DNA of 64,000 bases from Acinetobacter sp. ANC 7912. GTDB taxonomy: Bacteria > Pseudomonadota > Gammaproteobacteria > Pseudomonadales > Moraxellaceae. The translations under genes were made by a program, and so were the position numbers. Below, in pieces: positions 59,103 to 64,000 of this stretch (positions are counted from its first letter, which is position 1; each line of letters opens with the position of its first letter). Location: positions 248,001 through 312,000 of the forward strand of contig NZ_CP156795.1 in the NCBI RefSeq assembly GCF_039862785.1, read 5' to 3'. The notes under the pieces are model-generated. The model ran no database searches. It saw nothing but the letters and a program-made list of their open reading frames with translations, and was not told the origin of the DNA.

Positions 59103-60335
59103 TTATCCAACAATAGAACCCATTTGGAAAATAGGAAGATACATCGCAATGACTAAGCCACCAACTAAAATACCTAAAACAGACATGATTAATGGTTCCA
59201 TCATTGATGTTAAACCATCGACAGCATTATCGACTTCATTTTCATAATGGGTAGCCACTTTCTCCAACATGGCATCCAGTGCACCAGATTCTTCGCCAAT
59301 GGCAACCATCTGTACTGCCATCGATGGGAATTTATTGGTGACACGCATCGCAAATTGCAGTTGCTGACCAGTGGCAACGTCTTCACGGATTTTCATCACT
59401 GCTTCTTCATAGACCACGTTATTGGTAGCCCCTGCAGTAGATTCTAAAGCATCAATGAGCGGTACACCGGCAGCAAAAGTCGTTGCTAAGGTGCGACTAT
59501 AACGGGCAATAATTGCTTTATAAACTAGATCGCCAAAAATGGGGGCTTTAAGAGCTGTTTTATCGAGAAAATCACGGAATTTTTTGCTGCGTTTTTTGGC
59601 TTCTAGAAAAGTTGTAATCACAATTCCGATAAAAATAATCAAAAGGAACCAATAAGCTTGCATCCATTTAGACATGGCTACTACCATCTTAGTAAAAGCG
59701 GGTAGGTCAGCACCGAAACCAGCAAACAGCTCTTCAAAAACTGGAACAACTTTGACCATCAGAATGATAGTTACAATAATTGCAACAATGATTACCGATA
59801 TTGGGTATTTCATCGCTTTTTTAATTTTCTGTTTTAATAGCTCACTTTTTTCTTTATATAGGGCTACCCGATCTAGCATGGTTTCCAGCGCACCAGATTG
59901 TTCACCGGATTCCACCAGTGAACAGAACAGTTTGTCGAAATATTGTGGGTATTTACGCAGTGCGCCAGCAAAGGTATTACCCCCTTCAACTTCACCTTTA
60001 ATGCCAAGTACTACTTCGCGCATAGCAGGGTTTTCTAGACCCTCGGCGACGATTTCAAAACCCTGTACCAAAGGTACACCTGCTTTCATCATGGTTGCTA
60101 GTTGTCGGGTAAAAATCGTGATGTCTAGTGTGGTAACTCGTTTCTTCATTAAACCTTCAAGAATATTCTTCTTTTTCTCTCGAATACTCTTGATACTAAT
60201 GCCCTGCTTACGCAGTGTCACCTTGGCTAAGGCCAGGTTGCGTGCTGGCATTTCACCTTTAATTTTAACCCCTTTGCGGTCTACCCCTTCATAAAGGAAG
60301 GTTGGCATCATCTGACCTTTTTTCACTGAAGCCAT
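59103..60335 (-). CDS. pilC: Type IV pilus inner-membrane platform protein PilC
   Basis: A 410-residue protein of the GspF/PilC family with three membrane helices and two cytoplasmic repeats; it organises pilus assembly between PilB and the pilin. Repeat signatures TRQLATMMKAGVPLVQGFEIV and SRTLATTFAAGVPLIDALE are visible. The ATG at 60335 has AAGGATAA upstream. It sits 31 bases after pilB. Confidence 0.94.
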   Translation of the reverse strand: MASVKKGQMMPTFLYEGVDRKGVKIKGEMPARNLALAKVTLRKQGISIKSIREKKKNILEGLMKKRVTTLDITIFTRQLATMMKAGVPLVQGFEIVAEGLENPAMREVVLGIKGEVEGGNTFAGALRKYPQYFDKLFCSLVESGEQSGALETMLDRVALYKEKSELLKQKIKKAMKYPISVIIVAIIVTIILMVKVVPVFEELFAGFGADLPAFTKMVVAMSKWMQAYWFLLIIFIGIVITTFLEAKKRSKKFRDFLDKTALKAPIFGDLVYKAIIARYSRTLATTFAAGVPLIDALESTAGATNNVVYEEAVMKIREDVATGQQLQFAMRVTNKFPSMAVQMVAIGEESGALDAMLEKVATHYENEVDNAVDGLTSMMEPLIMSVLGILVGGLVIAMYLPIFQMGSIVG

Positions 60336-60366
60336 GCATTTATCCTTATTTTATATCAGCACCTGA

Positions 60367-62076
60367 TCATTCGCTGGTAACACGATTGACTTCCTGAAGA
60401 GAAGTCACCCCCTGCATTACCTTTAATAACCCTGATCGGCGTAAATTGTTAAAACCTGCGCGTGCGGAAGCTTCGGCAATCTGAATGGCGTTGCCATCTT
60501 CCATAATAATGCGTGAAATTTCCGGTGTCACCTTCATGACTTCATAAATGCCGACACGGCCCTTATAACCTTCACGGCATTCATTGCACCCTACAGGTTC
60601 ATAAATCTGGAATTCCGGGTTCTGTAAATCTTCTTCGGTAAAGCCCATTTCCAGCAGACTCTGCTTTGGAATATCAGCCAGTTTTTTGCATTGTGAACAC
60701 AGACGACGCGCCAGACGCTGGGCAATCACCAGATTGACTGAGGTGGCAATGTTAAATGATGGTACACCCATATTGCGTAAACGGGTCAGTGTTTCTGGAG
60801 CACTGTTGGTGTGTAGTGTCGACATCACCATGTGACCAGTCTGCGCTGCTTTAACCGCAATTTCAGCTGTTTCCAGGTCTCGGATCTCACCGACCATGAC
60901 GATATCCGGATCTTGACGCAGGAATGATTTCAGTGCTGCAGCGAAGGTTAATCCTACTTTCGGGTTAACGTTCACCTGGTTAATGCCCTGTAAGTTGATT
61001 TCCACTGGGTCTTCGGCGGTAGAAATATTGGTATCTTCACGATTCAGAATATTCAGGCCGGTATATAAGGAGACGGTTTTACCAGAACCAGTCGGACCCG
61101 TGATCAGCAGCATACCCTGTGGTTTGTCCAAGGCTTCCATAAACAGGGCTTTTTGATCGGGTTCATAACCTAATGCATCAATACCTAACATGGCACTGGA
61201 CGGATCTAGGATACGCAGTACAATTTTTTCACCAAACAACGTGGGTAATGAGTTAACACGGAAATCAATGGCCTTGTTTTTGGACAGTTTTAACTTGATA
61301 CGGCCATCCTGAGGAACACGTTTTTCTGAAATGTCCATCTGTGACATGACTTTTAAACGAGAGGAAAGACGTGTTGCGAGTTGCAGCGGTGGTGTTGCCA
61401 CTTGTCGCAATACACCATCAATACGGTAGCGTACCCGGTATATTTTTTCATACGGTTCAAAGTGTAAGTCTGATGCACCCATCCGAATTGCATCAATGAG
61501 CAGCTTGTTGATGTACTTAACAATCGGTGCTTCATCACCGGTATTGGTATCTTCCTCTTCAGTATTTGAATCAGACGCGTCCACACCTACATCAAGGTCG
61601 AAATCATCATCAAAATCGAAGGTACTTTCTTCAGCAAAATTCTGTTCGATCAGTTTTTCGAGTTTATTATACTCGACAATAATTGTTTCAATATTGAGCT
61701 TGGTGGCAAAACGGATCGCATCAATTGCTTCGACATTGGTCGGGTTGCTGGTCGCAACAAACAGGATATTGGCACTTTTAAAGATCGGCAAAATACGATG
61801 TTTGGTGATGATCTTTTCATCAAAGTCTTCACGGATAATCAAGGCGGGATCGTAGGCATTGATGTCAAACAGCGGTTCGCCAAATTCAGTCGAAATGGTT
61901 TCAGCGATTTTAGTTGGTGAAATATTATGGCGTTCAATCAGATATGGAACGATGTCGATTTTTTCTTGCTTTGCACCGGCCAAAGCACTCTGCATATCTG
62001 GTGCAGAGATAACCCCTTCATCGACAAGTCGACGAATAAACCCCGTAAATCGTAAAGATCCCTGAATAGCTGTCAT
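60367..62076 (-). CDS. pilB: Type IV pilus extension ATPase PilB
   Basis: A 569-residue hexameric ATPase that extends the pilus. An N-terminal MshEN-type region is followed by an acidic linker (FDFDDDFDLD near residue 155), then the ATPase with Walker A GPTGSGKT, the Asp box and Walker B DPDIVMVGEIRD, the His box TGHMVMSTLHTN and the tetra-cysteine motif CSQC..CNEC. First gene of the cluster; its promoter region overlaps the upstream gap to tpiA. Confidence 0.95.
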   Translation of the reverse strand: MTAIQGSLRFTGFIRRLVDEGVISAPDMQSALAGAKQEKIDIVPYLIERHNISPTKIAETISTEFGEPLFDINAYDPALIIREDFDEKIITKHRILPIFKSANILFVATSNPTNVEAIDAIRFATKLNIETIIVEYNKLEKLIEQNFAEESTFDFDDDFDLDVGVDASDSNTEEEDTNTGDEAPIVKYINKLLIDAIRMGASDLHFEPYEKIYRVRYRIDGVLRQVATPPLQLATRLSSRLKVMSQMDISEKRVPQDGRIKLKLSKNKAIDFRVNSLPTLFGEKIVLRILDPSSAMLGIDALGYEPDQKALFMEALDKPQGMLLITGPTGSGKTVSLYTGLNILNREDTNISTAEDPVEINLQGINQVNVNPKVGLTFAAALKSFLRQDPDIVMVGEIRDLETAEIAVKAAQTGHMVMSTLHTNSAPETLTRLRNMGVPSFNIATSVNLVIAQRLARRLCSQCKKLADIPKQSLLEMGFTEEDLQNPEFQIYEPVGCNECREGYKGRVGIYEVMKVTPEISRIIMEDGNAIQIAEASARAGFNNLRRSGLLKVMQGVTSLQEVNRVTSE

Positions 62077-62358
62077 GCTTCAATATGCCTGTGAATCAGA
62101 ATTGTTGTAATAGCTTTATCAAAATTATACGTTGCTTACGTAAAATTACCATAGCGTAAAATGCTGTCTTCTTCCCATTAATATTCAAAAGATGGAACTG
62201 GTCAGAAGAACAAATCCCCAATAATGTTAAGTGATAACAAAAAATGATCAATTTGAATAGTCTTTAACTGAAAAATGTCTCTTGAAAACTCTTCTTCAAA
62301 CTTTCCAATTCCGTGTAGAATGTGCCCAATTCAAGATATGTACGTAAAAAGGTTATTT

Positions 62359-63150
62359 ATGTCGTTTGCGACGATTACGCCATGGGTGGTGGGCAACTGG
62401 AAAATGAATCCGCTGCAGGCAGATGCTCTTGCGCTGGTTCGTGGGGTGAAAGACTTGCTTGAAGCCCAGCCGATTCCAGCAGAGAAATGTCATTTAGGCA
62501 TAGCACCTGTGGCGATCGCCTTGACGCAAATTCAGTCAGAGCTAACCAATGCCGTTCGTCCGGTATATACCGTTGCTCAGGATGTATCTCGTATTGCCGG
62601 TACAGGGGCCTATACTGGAGAAGTCAGCGCTGAATTGCTCGCAGATAGCGGGATTCATTACGTTTTAGTAGGGCACTCAGAACGTCGTGAACTGTTTGGC
62701 GATTCACGTGAGATTTTGAATGCCAAAATCAAGAATGCCTTAAATGCAGGTCTGACTGTGATTTATTGCGTGGGTGAAAGTCTGGAACAGCGTGAAGCAG
62801 GGCAGGCCGAAGCAGTGGTACTGCAGCAGATCTGTGATATTGCTACGGTGGTTGATGCAGAGCAGTGGAAAAATGTGGTGATTGCTTATGAACCGATCTG
62901 GGCGATTGGTACCGGTAAGACGGCTTCTCCAGAAGATGCACAGGCGATGCATGCGCAAATTCGTCAAGGTTTAAAACAGATTACCGGTTATGGCGAAAGC
63001 ATGGCGATTCTCTATGGTGGTAGTGTTAAACCGGAAAATGCAGTAGAGTTAGCAGCCTGCCCTGATATTAATGGGGCACTGGTGGGTGGTGCATCACTCA
63101 ATGCTGAGTCATTCCATAAAATTGCTCAGGCATTTGCAAATACACAATAA
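62359..63150 (+). CDS. tpiA: Triosephosphate isomerase
   Basis: A 263-residue TIM-barrel enzyme interconverting dihydroxyacetone phosphate and glyceraldehyde 3-phosphate. Catalytic residues are in place: Lys in VGNWKMNP, His in [12 protein letters not shown], Glu in [13 protein letters not shown] chose ATG 62359 ([17 protein letters not shown]), preceded by AAAAGG; an in-frame extension to 62275 is unlikely. It is followed by secG with 13 bases between. Confidence 0.95.
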   Translation: MSFATITPWVVGNWKMNPLQADALALVRGVKDLLEAQPIPAEKCHLGIAPVAIALTQIQSELTNAVRPVYTVAQDVSRIAGTGAYTGEVSAELLADSGIHYVLVGHSERRELFGDSREILNAKIKNALNAGLTVIYCVGESLEQREAGQAEAVVLQQICDIATVVDAEQWKNVVIAYEPIWAIGTGKTASPEDAQAMHAQIRQGLKQITGYGESMAILYGGSVKPENAVELAACPDINGALVGGASLNAESFHKIAQAFANTQ

Positions 63151-63163
63151 TTAGGAGTTCAGC

Positions 63164-63493
63164 ATGCAAACTTTTGTGCTGGTAGTACATATTATCTTAG
63201 CGATACTGATGATTGTCTTGATATTAGTTCAGCATGGTAAGGGTGCGGATGCTGGTGCATCTTTTGGTGGTGGCGGTGCTGCAACCGTCTTTGGTGCGTC
63301 TGGCTCAGGCAATTTCTTGAGCCGTTTAACTGCAGTTTTCACGGCTTTGTTCTTTATTACCAGCCTGACACTGGCAGTATTTGCCAAGAAACAAACTACT
63401 GATGCATATAGCTTGAGTAGCGTGCAAACCACGCAAACTGCACCAGCTCAATCGACTGAAACTTCACCAACTGCACCAAAATCAGGTGAATAA
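63164..63493 (+). CDS. secG: Protein translocase subunit SecG
   Basis: A 109-residue subunit of the SecYEG channel with two helices (about residues 4-22 and 55-75). The family block [18 protein letters not shown] is present; the C-terminal tail is Thr/Ser/Pro/Gln-rich. A good ribosome site GGAG precedes the ATG. It is in the tpiA-secG unit, upstream of tRNA genes, a common Gammaproteobacterial arrangement. Confidence 0.94.
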   Translation: MQTFVLVVHIILAILMIVLILVQHGKGADAGASFGGGGAATVFGASGSGNFLSRLTAVFTALFFITSLTLAVFAKKQTTDAYSLSSVQTTQTAPAQSTETSPTAPKSGE

Positions 63494-63546
63494 TTTCGCT
63501 TAAAGGCTTTCTTTTTGTACATGATACGACTAGAATGCCTGCAGCT

Positions 63547-63631
63547 GCGGTGGTGGTGGAATTGGTAGACACGCTACCTTGAGGTGGTAGTGCCTTCGGG
63601 CGTGGGGGTTCAAGTCCCCCCTTCCGCACCA
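63547..63631 (+). tRNA. tRNA-Leu (anticodon GAG)
   Basis: An 85-nt class II tRNA. The D-arm region GTGGAATTGGTAGACA, anticodon stem CTACC/GGTAG with GAG at 63581-63583, variable arm GCCTTCGGGC, T-arm GGGGGTTCAAGTCCCCC and encoded CCA are all present. The acceptor stem GCGGTGG/CTTCCGC has a U5-U68 mismatch and a G-U pair at 6-67. Confidence 0.95.
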
Positions 63632-63679
63632 ACTTGTTATCCAGAACATAAGTTGGTGCATGCAGCACATATCTATTGA

Positions 63680-63756
<77 letters not shown>

Positions 63757-63837
63757 ATCAATCCTTTTAAAAGACGCAAACTTTCAAGAGGCAACTTAAA
63801 TTGAGTTTTAAGTTGAGATAAGTCATTTGCACGTTGA

Positions 63838-63914
<77 letters not shown>

Positions 63915-63980
63915 ATCCTTTAAAGCCGCAAACTTTAAAGGCAATTCAGATCCTGAATTGAAAGTTAATTTGTACGCTGA

Positions 63981-64000
63981 TGCGGGGTGGAGCAGTCTGG
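63981..64000 (+). tRNA. Initiator tRNA-fMet, copy 3, cut by the window edge
   Basis: The last 20 bases of the window, TGCGGGGTGGAGCAGTCTGG, equal the first 20 bases of copy 1. Only the 5' part is visible, so the rest is assumed. Confidence 0.85.

Noticed and set aside
59674-60294. 206-codon open frame opposite pilC
   Set aside because: Ser/Ile/Thr-rich translation typical of a shadow frame; pilC is certain.
63508-63536. Promoter for the tRNA cluster (TAGAAT at 63531)
   Set aside because: No -35 at proper spacing; read-through from tpiA-secG is equally possible, so it is not listed as a feature.

Overview
This 64 kb window is a chromosomal segment of a gammaproteobacterium, almost certainly an Acinetobacter. 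The evidence is the protein sequences together with several local gene orders that I recognise from that genus: nrdR-ribD-adenine methylase-ribC, dksA-gluQRS, glnK-amtB, pilB-pilC-pilD-coaE and tpiA-secG-tRNA-Leu-tRNA-fMet. I cannot name the species. Most of the window is core genome in tightly packed operons separated by short intrinsic terminators. No rRNA, CRISPR array or prophage is visible.

Layout. 1-2.4 kb: end of an acyl-CoA ligase, a small membrane protein, a MAPEG protein and inorganic pyrophosphatase. 2.4-7.7 kb: outer-membrane region with an OprD-type porin and two tandem TorF/Gcw_chp-type barrel genes, split by an IS200/IS605 element (tnpA plus tnpB). 7.7-18.5 kb: intact comM, ubiK, glnK-amtB, nrdR-ribD-methylase-ribC, a DedA protein, and pepA-holC-coiled-coil protein. 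18.6-28.7 kb: lptF-lptG, gpmI, an S41 protease, pilS-pilR, a GacA-like regulator and pbpG. 28.7-33.2 kb: thrC, hom, a DsbC-like lipoprotein and xerD. 33.3-45.2 kb: feoA-feoB-small Cys-rich protein, murD-ftsW, a zinc-ribbon protein, dksA-gluQRS, cpdA-nudix, thiC with a TPP riboswitch, and a lipoprotein of unknown role. 45.4-51.4 kb: tolC, a two-gene glycosyltransferase/outer-membrane-barrel module, and an ABC exporter. 51.5-58.2 kb: alkB, yqgE-ruvX, recN, ppnP, rlmB, an EamA transporter and coaE. 58.2-64 kb: pilD-pilC-pilB, tpiA-secG, tRNA-Leu(GAG) and a run of at least three initiator tRNA genes, the last cut by the window edge.

How the genes fit together. Type IV pilus and DNA uptake are represented by pilBCD, the pilS/pilR regulators and comM. 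Cell-envelope building is represented by lptFG, murD, ftsW, pbpG, tolC and the porins. Nitrogen sensing (glnK-amtB), ferrous iron uptake (feo), riboflavin, thiamine and threonine synthesis, and DNA repair (recN, ruvX, alkB, xerD) fill most of the rest.

The best candidates for undescribed biology are: (i) the TnpB, whose usual RuvC-II glutamate is glycine while a glutamate lies just before the zinc finger; (ii) the IS insertion exactly inside a terminator hairpin behind a porin gene; (iii) the synthase plus outer-membrane-barrel pair at 47.2-49.5 kb, which looks like a minimal exopolysaccharide system; (iv) a solitary adenine methylase inside the riboflavin operon whose start codon overlaps a GAATTC site; and (v) a dispersed-type palindrome that has become the N-terminal coding sequence of gluQRS.
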